From Lineus longissimus (Eukaryota > Nemertea > Pilidiophora > Heteronemertea > Lineidae), in the NCBI RefSeq assembly GCF_910592395.1, contig NC_088317.1:9550001-9614000 (forward strand): a stretch of 64,000 bases of DNA. The letters are read 5' to 3'. Below are positions 53,861 through 64,000 of the stretch, piece by piece. The notes beneath the pieces are model-generated. The model made no database searches. It was not told the origin of the DNA and saw nothing but the letters and a program-made list of their open reading frames with translations. The position numbers and the translations under genes are program-made. Each line of letters begins with the position of its first letter. Positions within the stretch are counted from its first letter, which is position 1.

Positions 53861-55187
53861 GATGTCCAGATTTAATCCATATCTTACTTTTATTCGTGTG
53901 AAAATAGGTGCTAACGGAACAGTAAAAACAAAGAACGGGTAGGCCTACCATACGATCTCGGTTCAAGCCGGCAACTGTCTTCCTACATGAATGAGTAGCG
54001 TGACCAAATAAGGAATCCCATTGACAACATTTTTACGCGGGCTTTTATTTCATTGGTTTAAAGAAGTATGACGCATAAATTATTCATCGAGACCCGTGAA
54101 AAGCGTTCTACAACTCTGGATCGGCGGCGTCAATTTAAGCCGCGATTTCTATGAAATCTGACACTTCTGGGAACTGAGAAGACATGAACTTAAGACCCAT
54201 CTCGCCCCCACCTCCCCCCACCCCCTAATTTTTATTGCAGATCTGCACAAGTCTCAGGACCTAAGTTTTGACCACCTAAAAAGCCGGAATGCAACTACGC
54301 AGTTGAGTTACCGTACGTCGTTAGACCAAGCTGCATTCTTTATTTTGGATCATCTTTCAACGATCGTCGACAAACTATTTCTCAAATCAATCTCAATCAA
54401 TTGAACAATCCAAGCCTTCCCTAATGTTTCATCAATACCTGCAATAACACAGGCAGACACCAATATCTATTGCTGTGCCCAAGGATTCTAACATGAATGG
54501 GACAAGAAATAATAAAAAATATCATTGGTATGGCCTTGTAACTGACTGTGACAAGAAACATTGAAAAAAGTCATTGGTATGGCCTTTATATGATGTCCAG
54601 ATCTAATCCATATCTTACTTTTATTCGTGTGAAAATAGGTGCTAACGGAACAGTAAAAACAAAGAACGGGTAGGCCTACCATACGATCTCGGTTCAAGCC
54701 GGCAACTGTCTTCCTACATGAATGAGTAGCGTGACCAAATAAGGAATCCCATTGACAACATTTTTACGCGGGCTTTTATTTCATTGGTTTAAAGAAGTAT
54801 GACGCATAAATTATTCATCGAGACCCGTGAAAAGCGTTCTACAACTCTGGATCGGCGGCGTCAATTTAAGCCGCGATTTCTATGAAATCTGACACTTCTG
54901 GGAACTGAGAAGACATGAACTTAAGACCCATCTCGCCCCCACCTCCCCCCACCCCCTAATTTTTATTGCAGATCTGCACAAGTCTCAGGACCTAAGTTTT
55001 GACCACCTAAAAAGCCGGAATGCAACTACGCAGTTGAGTTACCGTACGTCGTTAGACCAAGCTGCATTCTTTATTTTGGATCATCTTTCAACGATCGTCG
55101 ACAAACTATTTCTCAAATCAATCTCAATCAATTGAACAATCCAAGCCTTCCCTAATGTTTCATCAATACCTGCAATAACACAGGCAG
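53726..55187. repeat. Recent 731-bp tandem duplication
   Basis: Positions 53726-54456 and 54457-55187 are almost identical. I noticed only one difference (T at 53872, C at 54603). The unit starts in the last A/B repeat (ACACCAATATC) and ends at CAGGCAG. It holds no coding exon. The near identity means a recent event, or an assembly artefact. Confidence 0.9.
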
Positions 55188-56480
55188 CCAAAATCGCCCA
55201 TGAAGTTGTGAATTCGATGAGAACTTACCTCTTGTATCTGCGTATAATAGCTAGACACGAAGCGTTCTCCGGCACTGTCTCCTTGCTTCTGAACTGCGCA
55301 GACTCTGAGACGTGACGTTGGCTTCACGTGGGACATCACGTGGGATAACTCGCGCAAAATTTAAAATGCCCCCCGATGGGGTGCTCACTAAATTGCGCTA
55401 GTAACACCACCTGGTGCAAAATTCATGAACTACGCTTATTGATAATGAAAGAGAAAGCTTTGCTCTCTATGATCAGATTGTTTCATGATCCCCAACTTAA
55501 AGAATTGGGAGAAATCAGCTTCTGGAACAGTTTTTGGAAAATTTCGCTCTGTGCCACCTAGTGGCCAAACCGCTCATCCTGCGGAACCCACACTTGGTCT
55601 GTTCAGGAGTTCTAAAGGGTGTCAATGGCTAAAAGGGAAAATCAAAAGAAAATCTCCAGTCGTTTCAAAGTTATCAGTGTGACGAGAATCAATACGAGTT
55701 TTTCATAAAACGCCACCTATAGGACTAAAAAATTGATGAAATAAAAAAATCGTGTGATATATCATTGTAATCAGCTATCCAAGGTATTTCTGTTGATATA
55801 TATTAAATCTGTATATCCTTCAATGTCACTCTGTATTCTTTCCCCAAATTTCCTGTGAAATTGTGTAATTTTAATGTTCGCGAAAGTTGTCAAAAATTGT
55901 TTTTAGCCAATAAAGTCACCAGATTGTGAAAATAATTGTATTCGTCAACTCCTAACACAACTCCAAGGGAAGAGAAACAATGTACATATATACAAAGTTT
56001 ATTGGGGTTTTGGCCTCCAAATTGTCCTCCAACATCAAATGGTTGTGTTCAACTGTGTGATACACAGGATTTTGACATGTGTCATTGAGGCCCTCTGTAC
56101 AGCCGCCAAAGAACTAAATGTCGTCTGCTACGGCTGTCAATTTATTGGAAGTGATCGTTAGTTTCATCACGTATGTACAGGAGGCGATACTGAAAGCCAG
56201 GAGATCGTCAGGACTGATTGAAAATAGGCTAATATGCTGGGCATTCAGCCATGTTTGGCCATCACAGACATGTCTGTGCCTGGGCTTCAAAGTGTTAAGA
56301 AACATGCTATGGTATCTGCCCAAATGGAAATTTTATGCCATTCCACCTAATCTGTGACCTCAATGAAATGGCCAGGGCCATTGTGCTCACCTCATGTGGA
56401 GGAAAGATGGATAAAGAGCATGGTATTGTGTCATGTAGTGTTAGGTTATGTAGGTCCAAGCAATTACAATTTCCCCAAAA
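55188..56480. other. Non-coding stretch
   Basis: A possible first exon lies on minus (about 55336 to 55228, ending AAGAG/GTAAGT with an ORF starting MSHVKPTS), but it has no partner exon and no known motif. The rest holds nothing I recognise. Confidence 0.35.
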
Positions 56481-57388
56481 TGGCCAATTTACAGTACATT
56501 CGACCTCTGTGACCTTGAAAAGTAGGTCAACCCGGGTGACACATTGAATGGTTGTTAGAATTAGATGTACCTAGGATATAAAATTGGTGCCAATCGGGCA
56601 AGTCATTACTAGGAATAATGGCATTTTGAAGAATTTAGGATTTGGCCCCCTCCCTGGAGGCCAAACGGCAAATCAGATCGCACCAAACTTCGGTACCTGA
56701 GATCACCTGACCAAGGGGTACATGTGTACTTAATTTGTGATCAATAGTCATTGCAGTTAAGAAACGTGCCATAGTTACGGCCTGACGGCGAATTTACGCC
56801 ATTTGACCTCTGTGACCTTGACAAGAAGGTCAAATTTAAAACCTGTGTGACATATACTGTATGGTGGTTAGATGTACCCATGATATCAAATTGGTGGCAA
56901 TCGGGCAAGAAGTTAAGGAATAATCACATTTTTAAGGTTTTTGGATTTTGCCCCCTGGTGGTCAAGTGGTGAATCATATTGGACCAAACTTCGGTCCCTC
57001 AGATCACCTGACTAAGGGGTAAATGTGTACCAAATTTGGTATCAATAGTCATTGCAGTTTAGAAACGTGCCATCGTTACATCCTAACGGCCAATTTACAC
57101 CATTTGACCTCTGTGACCTTGAAAAGGAGGTCAAATCAAAAACCCGGAGGATATATGATGCACCTTTGCTAGAAGTACCTACCATATTTTTTTCAAAATT
57201 TCCCGACTACTATTAAGGGAGATATTGCATATTTTCACTTTTAACGTTTGGCCCCCTGGTGGCCAAACCATGAAACGAATCGGACCGAAACTTGGTCTCC
57301 AAGGTGTCATTACATAAGGGTACATGTGTACCAAGTTTCAACTCAATAGCTCTAACAGTTACGAAACGTGCCCTGCTAACGGACGACG

Positions 57389-57546
<158 letters not shown>

Positions 57547-57570
57547 ACGACGGACGCCACGGTATGGGAT

Positions 57571-57599
57571 AAGCTCACCTCTGCTAAGAGGTGAGCTAA
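57571..57599 (+). other. 11-bp-stem hairpin ending CTAA after the microsatellite
   Basis: AGCTCACCTCT, loop GCTA, AGAGGTGAGCT, then AAAA. Same layout as the Helentron-like tails (microsatellite, GGACGCCAC, hairpin, CTAA) but with a different stem, so probably another family of the same class. Confidence 0.6.
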
Positions 57600-58225
57600 A
57601 AAGCAAGTCAAACACCCATGTGACATATAATACCGTATGGTGGTTAGATGTAACCATGATATCACATTGGTGGCAGTGATCAATGGTCACTGCAGTTAAA
57701 CGCGCACTAGGCAAAGCTGAACGACCAAGTTACGCCATTTGACCTGTGACCTTGAAAGGTAGGTAAATCAAAATCGATATAACGTGATGTATCTTTGCTT
57801 AAAGTACCTACCATGAAACTATTATCGAAAAAGAAGTCACTAATAAGCAAGATATGTCACTTTTTTACACTTACATTTCAGATTGGACCGAAATTCAGTG
57901 TCAATGGTTATCTGACTTAGAGGGTCATGTGTTCAACATTTCAAGTTCGTAGCTTCAGTGGTTTATTTATGCCAGCTGACCTCTGTGACCTGGAAAAGTA
58001 GGTCAAATCAAAACCTGCAAGATATGTGACGTATCCTTGCTGGATGTACCAACCATAAAAATACTATTGAAAACAAATCACTAAGAAGCGAGATATTGCA
58101 CTTCTTACTTTTGCAGTTTTGGCCAACTCATGGCCAAAATCGAGAAACAGCTCGGACCGAAATGAGGCGTCGGAGGTTATCTGACGTAGGGTGTCATGTG
58201 TTGCAAGTTTCAAGCTCATAGCTCA

Positions 58226-60106
58226 GATCGATATTGGGCAGGGCTTTCCCCGGATTTGGTGATTGAACAAGTTCTTATGCGAAGTTTAAAGACCACCGGA
58301 GGACTGACAAGAGGAAGGGGAATGACCGAAACACAGAGGATCGTTTGGGCCTTATCAAGTCCGGTTTGTGCTGAAGTAAATCAGGCTCTGCAGAACCTTA
58401 CATCGGTTGCATACAGCACAAGTGAGCAGCATAAAGACCTCTCGTTGGCGCGCAAAAAACGTGATGCAGATGATGTCAATAAGCTAGTTGCATTCATTGA
58501 GGACAAGGCACCCTTTGGACCATCCCAAAACCTCGTAAACATTGTCAATGGAGTTTCAGCAGCTGAAAACGTGAATGTGGAGGAATCGAAGGATGTTGGT
58601 GGCAAAGTTCTTGAGGGAATGGTAGGGAAACAGGTTCTGAAGTACACTTTCAAGAAGAAAGACCAGGCAGTAACAATGGATTCAAAGTGTAAAATTTCCA
58701 TAGATGGTGAAGATTTGAGCATTGACCCTCTCCTACTCTTTCAGAGGCTTGTGATGGTCGGTACACAGAAGGAAAGTCTTCAGGAGGCATTTCAATATGA
58801 ACTATGCGCTTACCCGCCAGCTCTGTTCGAAAAGAGAAATGTCCTCCTCGAAGCAAATAAGCCTGGCCTTGCCAATGCCATACGAGACCTTGCCGGAGAT
58901 ATCAGTGATGAACAGCAGAAAACGATTGAATCAGGTAAAGTCAAGTATGTACTTGATGGAGGTGCTCTCCTGCACAAGGTCCCCTGGGAAATTGGAAACA
59001 CTTACAAAGCTATCTGCCATAGCTACATTGCTCATGTTGTGAAGCAGTACGGGAAACCAGTCGTCGTGTTTGATGGTTACCAAAGTGGGCCAACCACCAA
59101 GGATGGGACGCACACAAGACGCAAAGGTTCCAAACACACTGTAGATGTCCAGTTCAATGAGAACATGCCTCTAAACATGAAGAAGGACGACTTTTTGGCA
59201 AACAAGGAGAATAAACAACGCTTCATCCATCTTCTCGGAAAACACATGGAAATGGCTGGTTGTGAAGTCATTCATGCCAGAGGGGACGCTGATCTAATGA
59301 TAGTCAAAACTGCGCTTGAGGTGGCCAGAAAGAGTGAGACTGTACTGGTTGGCAGTGACACTGATCTGCTTGTGCTGTTGATAAAGTACACGACGGGGTC
59401 ACACAAGAAAGTCTACTTAATGGCTCCACCAAAATCTGGTTCTTCCGCCCGCTATCTTGATATTCAAAGGACACAGCGGGCCCTTGGCGATGATGTTTCA
59501 CAGAACATTCTGTTCTTGCATGCAATTCTAGGTTGTGATACAACATCAAGGCTGTTTGGACATGGTAAATCTACCGCATTGTCTTTGTGTGCAAAAAACA
59601 AGAATTTTCTCAAGGCAGCCAAAACGTTTAACAAAGATGGAGCTACAAAAAAGGACATCATTGCCGCAGGCGAAAAGGCTCTGTTGTGCGTGTACAAGGC
59701 AAAGCCAGATGACAACCTGGACAAGCTGCGGCATCTGAAATATATTGAACTGTTGGCAACACGGAAACAAGTCATTCACCCCAAGTCACTACCCCCAACT
59801 CAAGCAGCTGCAAAGTACCATTCCTTGAGAGTATACCATCAAATACAGGCTTGGAAGGGCTGCGACCTCAACGCAGAGGAATGGGGATGGAAGGCACACG
59901 GAGGTGCTCTGGTTCCGGTTGCTTCCGACTTGGACTATGCCCCCACAGAACTACAAAAGGTTGTGCGATGCAACTGCAAATCGGGTTGTGAAACTAAACA
60001 TTGTGGATGTCGACAACTTCACCTGCCTTGCAATCCAGCCTGTGGGCAATGCAGAGGGATCTGTGCGAACATGGGTGAAGACACACCAGGCAAAGATGAC
60101 CTTTGA
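58226..60106 (+). CDS. PIN-like nuclease plus CXC-type zinc domain protein, long ORF (5' end missing)
   Basis: The frame opens within repeat sequence; real similarity probably starts after the CTCAG at 58225 (RYWAGLSPDLVIEQVLMRS, KTTGGLTRGRGMTE). This suggests an exon with its upstream part elsewhere, or a 5'-truncated copy. About 625 codons have no defect. The middle resembles a PIN/FEN-like nuclease: VVVFDGYQSGPTTKDGTHTR, then the acidic HARGDADLMIV and VLVGSDTDLLVLL strands, then FLHAILGCDTTSRLFGHGK. The C-terminus is Cys-rich (RCNCKSGCETKHCGCR, CNPACGQCRGICANM), like a tesmin/CXC DNA-binding module. From memory this is a multicopy invertebrate family of unknown role. It interrupts the 302-bp repeat, so it arrived as an insertion. 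Confidence 0.65.
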   Translation, partial: DRYWAGLSPDLVIEQVLMRSLKTTGGLTRGRGMTETQRIVWALSSPVCAEVNQALQNLTSVAYSTSEQHKDLSLARKKRDADDVNKLVAFIEDKAPFGPSQNLVNIVNGVSAAENVNVEESKDVGGKVLEGMVGKQVLKYTFKKKDQAVTMDSKCKISIDGEDLSIDPLLLFQRLVMVGTQKESLQEAFQYELCAYPPALFEKRNVLLEANKPGLANAIRDLAGDISDEQQKTIESGKVKYVLDGGALLHKVPWEIGNTYKAICHSYIAHVVKQYGKPVVVFDGYQSGPTTKDGTHTRRKGSKHTVDVQFNENMPLNMKKDDFLANKENKQRFIHLLGKHMEMAGCEVIHARGDADLMIVKTALEVARKSETVLVGSDTDLLVLLIKYTTGSHKKVYLMAPPKSGSSARYLDIQRTQRALGDDVSQNILFLHAILGCDTTSRLFGHGKSTALSLCAKNKNFLKAAKTFNKDGATKKDIIAAGEKALLCVYKAKPDDNLDKLRHLKYIELLATRKQVIHPKSLPPTQAAAKYHSLRVYHQIQAWKGCDLNAEEWGWKAHGGALVPVASDLDYAPTELQKVVRCNCKSGCETKHCGCRQLHLPCNPACGQCRGICANMGEDTPGKDDL

Positions 60107-60600
60107 TGCACGCATTATGTTGTGCAATGAATTAAGATCCTACTTAACTGTTATATTGAATCATGCTACAGGATGATTTCCCATAATTGGCCGCCTCATT
60201 ACCAAACACTAGAAACCCTTAACCTGTCTGCAACTATGCCAATACATGCTACGTCCACTTAAGACCAAAACCGCGTGAAATTGGTGGCCCTGGGGTAGGG
60301 GACCCCCTAGTTTGACCACAAGAAGCATGGATACCATGTAAAAACAACTTCCAATGGGAAGGACTTTCATAAAAAGGTACACATGCAACTGTTCAGCTTA
60401 GAGAAAATTGATAAGATACCAAATCTGGTTGTTCTCTATAGGGCGCCTGGCCCCTGACCATGCAAAACGTGATGACCTAAAAATAACACTGTTCCACTAA
60501 ATATTTTTTTGGGGATTTTTGATATGTTTTTATATAGGCATTAAACTACTGAATAAAACTGGTTTCGTTTCTCTTGCAATTAGTGTGAGGTCAAACCTTA
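60107..60600. other. 3' flank of the PIN/CXC insertion
   Basis: No gene. Probably the non-coding rest of the inserted segment. The 302-bp-type repeat resumes near 60600. Confidence 0.4.
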
Positions 60601-60950
60601 TTTTGACTGGACTATTAGCAATTAAGAAACATGCCATAGTTACACTCAAACAGCCCATCTGTGTGACCTTGAAAAATAGGTCAAATCAAAAACCCACATC
60701 CTTGCAAAGAGTACCTACCATACGTTTTTATCGGAAGCGTGTCACTTATAAGCGACACTTTTTTAGTTTTTCAGATGTGGCCTCCTGGTGGCCAAGTCAA
60801 GAATCAAACCAGACCGTAATTCAGTGTCGGAAGTCACCTGACCTAGCTAGGAGGTCATGTGTACAAATTTCAAGTTCATAGCGTTTGAGGTTATAAGAAA
60901 CGTGTGGTTTTTTTTAAACAAGATGCAGACAACGACGACACACAACGGAC
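60600..60950. repeat. Degenerate copy of the 302-bp repeat unit
   Basis: Shows ATTAAGAAACATGCCATAG, GTGACCTTGAAAAATAGGTC, GCCTCCTGGTGGCCAAG and GACCTAG phrases, then a short CAACGACGACAC relic of the microsatellite tail. It continues the array right of the PIN/CXC ORF. Confidence 0.65.
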
Positions 60951-63088
60951 ACTTAGTTAATGTTGCCACTTTGTTTCCAACAGTGTTACCATCATATTCA
61001 AATTTCTGCTTTATTCACAGAAAAAGAGCTACTTGGCTTGGTGGCATAACAATGCAAGATGGTGTGCTGTGTTCATGACACTTGGTATTAAACATTTATC
61101 TACCTTCTCTTACATGAATGAGGCAAAAGAAACAAAGTTTCTCGTCATACTGTTATATTCCATCGAGTGAGTGTCTCCTTGCGAAAGATTGTTAGAACAT
61201 CCACGTGATGATCAGCAGTTGAACCAGAATACAGATATGTCTTTTATACGTTTATTTCTCCATTACGTGTTACATCGTCTAGGGTATGCCAGCTGGCATA
61301 CAGAGGATCAATGTTCCAGTACTTGATTTACGACATGGCTAAAGGTTCAAGAAAGCGAACCCCTGACTTGGGGAACTCTGAAGGATAGCACAGAAAATCA
61401 ACGAGTTGTTACCATCCGCTTGTGTCCCAGGTGAGTGATTTTTAGAAGCCCCGCACCTCAAAAGTGGGGCGTCGCCACGTGACCAAGCTACTCTGTGATT
61501 GGTGGATTATGAAAGAAAGTGGTCCCTGGCCAATCACAAGGCAAACTATTAATTGATTAAATTATGATTGAATGGATGGTGCACGTGCGTTGTCATAGAA
61601 ACGACCTCAATGGCCTCAATGACAAAGGTTCAAGAAAAACAAGAAAAGGCGGGAGATCACTAAGTGCAAAGTTGGTGAATACACATTAGAGAGGTTACGC
61701 AAATTTGTAAGATGTAGACCAGATAACTATTATACAACATCCCGCAGAGTTTGAAAAAAAAAAAAGAGAACGCAGTGAAAATATTTTTTGTTTTGCAAGG
61801 GGGGGGGGGGCTGGAACTTACACATAGAGACTTTGAGAGGGGTACATGAAGTGTCCAAAATGAATTTTAACCATTGCTCATTAGATGTTATTCAGTTTAG
61901 CTTTAAATCATAAGTCCTAACATCCATAAGAAAACCATTAGAGCATTTTAGATAGCATTAATGCAATTTATGGGGAAATAAACATAATTGACTCAGTGAC
62001 ACAACAGTGACGCTCACAGAATAATCAGCAGTTCACATTCACCGGTTGAGACAGATTGAGACAAACAATTAACAGAACAAACAATGAGGTTGCATTTCAA
62101 TTTTTTTTTAAAGAAAAATTGTCAAGAAGGACAAACAATACCTGTGGGCAGCCATGCCAACACGGCACGCTACCAGCACGGGTGACACAGCAGTTAAGTA
62201 AACTACGTGAAGATAATGGCTATCATGAAGATATTTTGGCAAGGTTGTAAGGTAGCCAGTGAAGGCGGACAACCTAAGTAGTCTACAGTTTGCAAACCTG
62301 CAGAAGATATGCACAAAAATCACCAAATTGTGAGTGAAATGCAACTAGTATAGCATTGCATTCACTGGTGGACGCCAATTATCTGTAGCTAGAAAATTAA
62401 GTCTGAAGCCAGACTTGTGACAAACATGACAAACATACCGCGTAAAATACAAGTCCAAAATATCTTGACTAAAACTGTAGGAAAAAAAAAGAAGGTAAAA
62501 TTGGAAATGCAACCTAACTATTTATAGTAAGTAATATCATACAAGGAAGCAGAATGTCCTAAACATCATTGTGAAATGCACTAGGTGTGTCCCAGTTGTA
62601 AAAACCAAGAGACCAAAGTGCAGGACACAAAATGTAAACAAAGCTTGCTGTACATAGTACAGGTTGTGTACATTGGACACACTATGTGTACAGTGCACAC
62701 ACACACAGCAGAGTAAAAGTTTACTGAACAATGTTTTGCCCTAAAGGCAGTCCAGGATTAATTGAACAGGACACACTGATTCCAAAACACTTCCTGATTG
62801 CTTTATTTAGCAATATTTGTTCCCCACTCACAGTAACATTACACAACAGACAGTTGAAGAAACTGTTCCACTGATGTCTTGGAAGACATAAAATATCTAA
62901 ATTGAGTACCAAAATCTCAAAGAAGAACAAACAACAACCAGACTTTCTGGATGAACACATATTTACAAGAAAGGAAGCCAATCAAAGCTACAATTCCACT
63001 AGAGAAGAGCCGCCAGCATTGTGAGACAGATCCCTACATTATATCATGGGATCATATAGTCAACAGTGTAGTACACTTTGAACTAGTG
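60951..63088. other. Non-coding stretch
   Basis: No supported gene. It has a run of 12 G near 61800, an A run near 61756 and several CA-rich tracts near 62695. The right part may be the 3' non-coding region of the Gypsy-type element whose pol end follows. Confidence 0.4.
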
Positions 63089-63091
63089 CAC

Positions 63092-63988
63092 TCACACTTT
63101 TTCTTTGTTTCTCTTGCACATCTTTACAAAATGCTTAGAAACTGATCCAGTACATGGTACGTATTTACCATTCAACACAGAGTCCACTAAATCACTACAG
63201 TGAGAGTCGAGCAGTGGAGACCACCAGTATGAGAATGTGGTCGAACCATATGGCATGGATAACAGAATTTGTAAGCGACCATGTTGAAAACGAGCTTTTG
63301 TAATCTCTGACATGTCATGTTCAGCAGGACTGTCGGCAAGCAACGCAGTCTGCTTTTTCCTTTGCCAAGGAGTCAACAAGGAGGGTGCCAAGAGACCTTC
63401 ATTCATGGCTTGGAAACTTATATGTGGATCAAGACTATAGCACTGATCATCAACAGGATCATGACAGAAACAACCGTCAACAGAGGTTGGTTCACATGTG
63501 ATACCTTTTTCATCAGCGAACTGATGAGCTGCAGGTTGCTCAGACTGGATGGAGTGGCAAAGCAAGCTCTGCAGATGATCAAGATGTTGCACATTCTTCT
63601 CACCAGTTGCCCTCAAATAGGCAGGCTTAAGACGAGCGAAGTTGAAAATGTCTGGAATGACATTGCCCTTTAAATCCGCCAGAATGTAATGAGTCCTATC
63701 AAGGGCTTGGTGAACTACAAAGGGGCCTACCCAAAGAGTTTTGAATTTGCGAGAATTGGCAGTCATGCCAGTGGTGTTGGGTTTGTGGAGATACACCAGT
63801 TGACCCTCAGCATAGATTGGCGACTTTTGCAATTTGTTTGCAAGTTTGGCATTTTGAGCAAGTTGGTGGTGCTCCTGTAACTGAAGCATGCACTTAGAAC
63901 CATTCTGAAACTTTTGCTTGAGATGCTCAACATACTCAGAATGAGAGCGGGAGAGACCAAGGCGTGGTTTGAAATGTAAACTCGTCAA
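63092..63988 (-). pseudogene. Gypsy-type integrase C-terminal part (runs off the window edge)
   Basis: About 298 codons on minus. The first part is the end of integrase: LSRSHSEYVEHLKQKF, GQLVYLHKPN, KFKTLWVGPFVVHQALD and FNFARLKPAYLRA, the GPY/F-type DNA-binding domain. A linker of about 100 residues rich in His, Asp and Cys follows. The last third (EITKARFQHGRLQILLS, WWSPLLDSH, CTGSVSKHF) looks like a divergent chromodomain-type targeting module seen in some Gypsy lineages. The frame has no damage, but upstream coding is outside the window. It may belong to an intact element. Confidence 0.75.
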
Positions 63989-64000
63989 ATCCGCAGGTTC

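Noticed and set aside
53057-55187. CRISPR-like array
   Set aside because: The repeats are 110-226 bp, contiguous and diverged, with no unique spacers, in a eukaryotic genome. This is a tandem satellite.
55163-55357. First exon of a minus-strand gene (MSHVKPTS..., GTAAGT donor)
   Set aside because: Good donor, but no second exon, no motif, and it overlaps the end of the 731-bp duplication. Kept only as a remark.
58381-59779. Multiple minus-strand ORFs of 60-113 codons
   Set aside because: Antisense shadows of the PIN/CXC ORF, without motifs or splice signals.

Overview
The window is animal nuclear DNA, most likely from a marine invertebrate (a lophotrochozoan or a basal deuterostome; I cannot name the species). 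Spliced exons with GT/AG borders, long introns, CR1/L2-like LINEs, Gypsy-type LTR elements, PIF/Harbinger pairs, a Polinton/Maverick, TTAA (piggyBac-type) elements and a GGCCCAAGGGCC-type repeat all point this way. I found no ribosomal RNA, free-standing tRNA, CRISPR array or prokaryotic operon. Almost every recognisable protein is transposon-derived. Most copies carry frameshifts, stops or deletions.

Region 1 (about 1.8-28.7 kb) is one decayed Polinton/Maverick on the minus strand, shattered by later insertions. Its protein-primed family-B DNA polymerase is in four pieces (27.8-28.7, 22.5-22.7, 18.2-19.4 and 2.8-3.7 kb). A deoxynucleoside-kinase remnant and a capsid-like fragment follow. The breaks are explained by (i) F (22696-27803), an element with 513-bp direct terminal repeats that holds a truncated LINE; (ii) the PIF/Harbinger element H1 (19408-22513, TSD TAT), which holds a 598-bp piggyBac-type element; and (iii) P1 (3669-18192), a 14.5-kb insertion with perfect 13-bp inverted ends flanked by TTAA. 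P1 carries a spliced but broken bromodomain gene of an uncharacterised family, a small spliced gene on the opposite strand, a foldback element and a Helentron-like tail.

Region 2 (30.46-50.66 kb) is a set of nested LTR elements. Gypsy A (5-bp TSD CAAAC) contains LTR-type insertion C (TSD AGAA), which contains Gypsy B (TSD TGCGG). B in turn contains a 6.9-kb composite insertion (long-TIR MITE, reverse LINE, reverse LTR element E, Helentron-like tail) and the Harbinger element H2 (TSD CAG). By my eye count the LTR pairs differ at about 9/164 sites in A, 2/129 in B and 1/513 in F, which agrees with the nesting order.

Region 3 (51-64 kb) has a two-exon gene for a Ulp1/C48-like cysteine protease (minus strand) with a piggyBac-type element in its intron. 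It continues with a 220-bp higher-order tandem repeat, a fresh 731-bp tandem duplication, and a roughly 302-bp tandem repeat rich in nuclear-receptor half-sites with an embedded CGA microsatellite. A long open PIN-like plus CXC zinc-domain ORF interrupts that repeat. The right edge carries the end of a third Gypsy-type pol gene on the minus strand.
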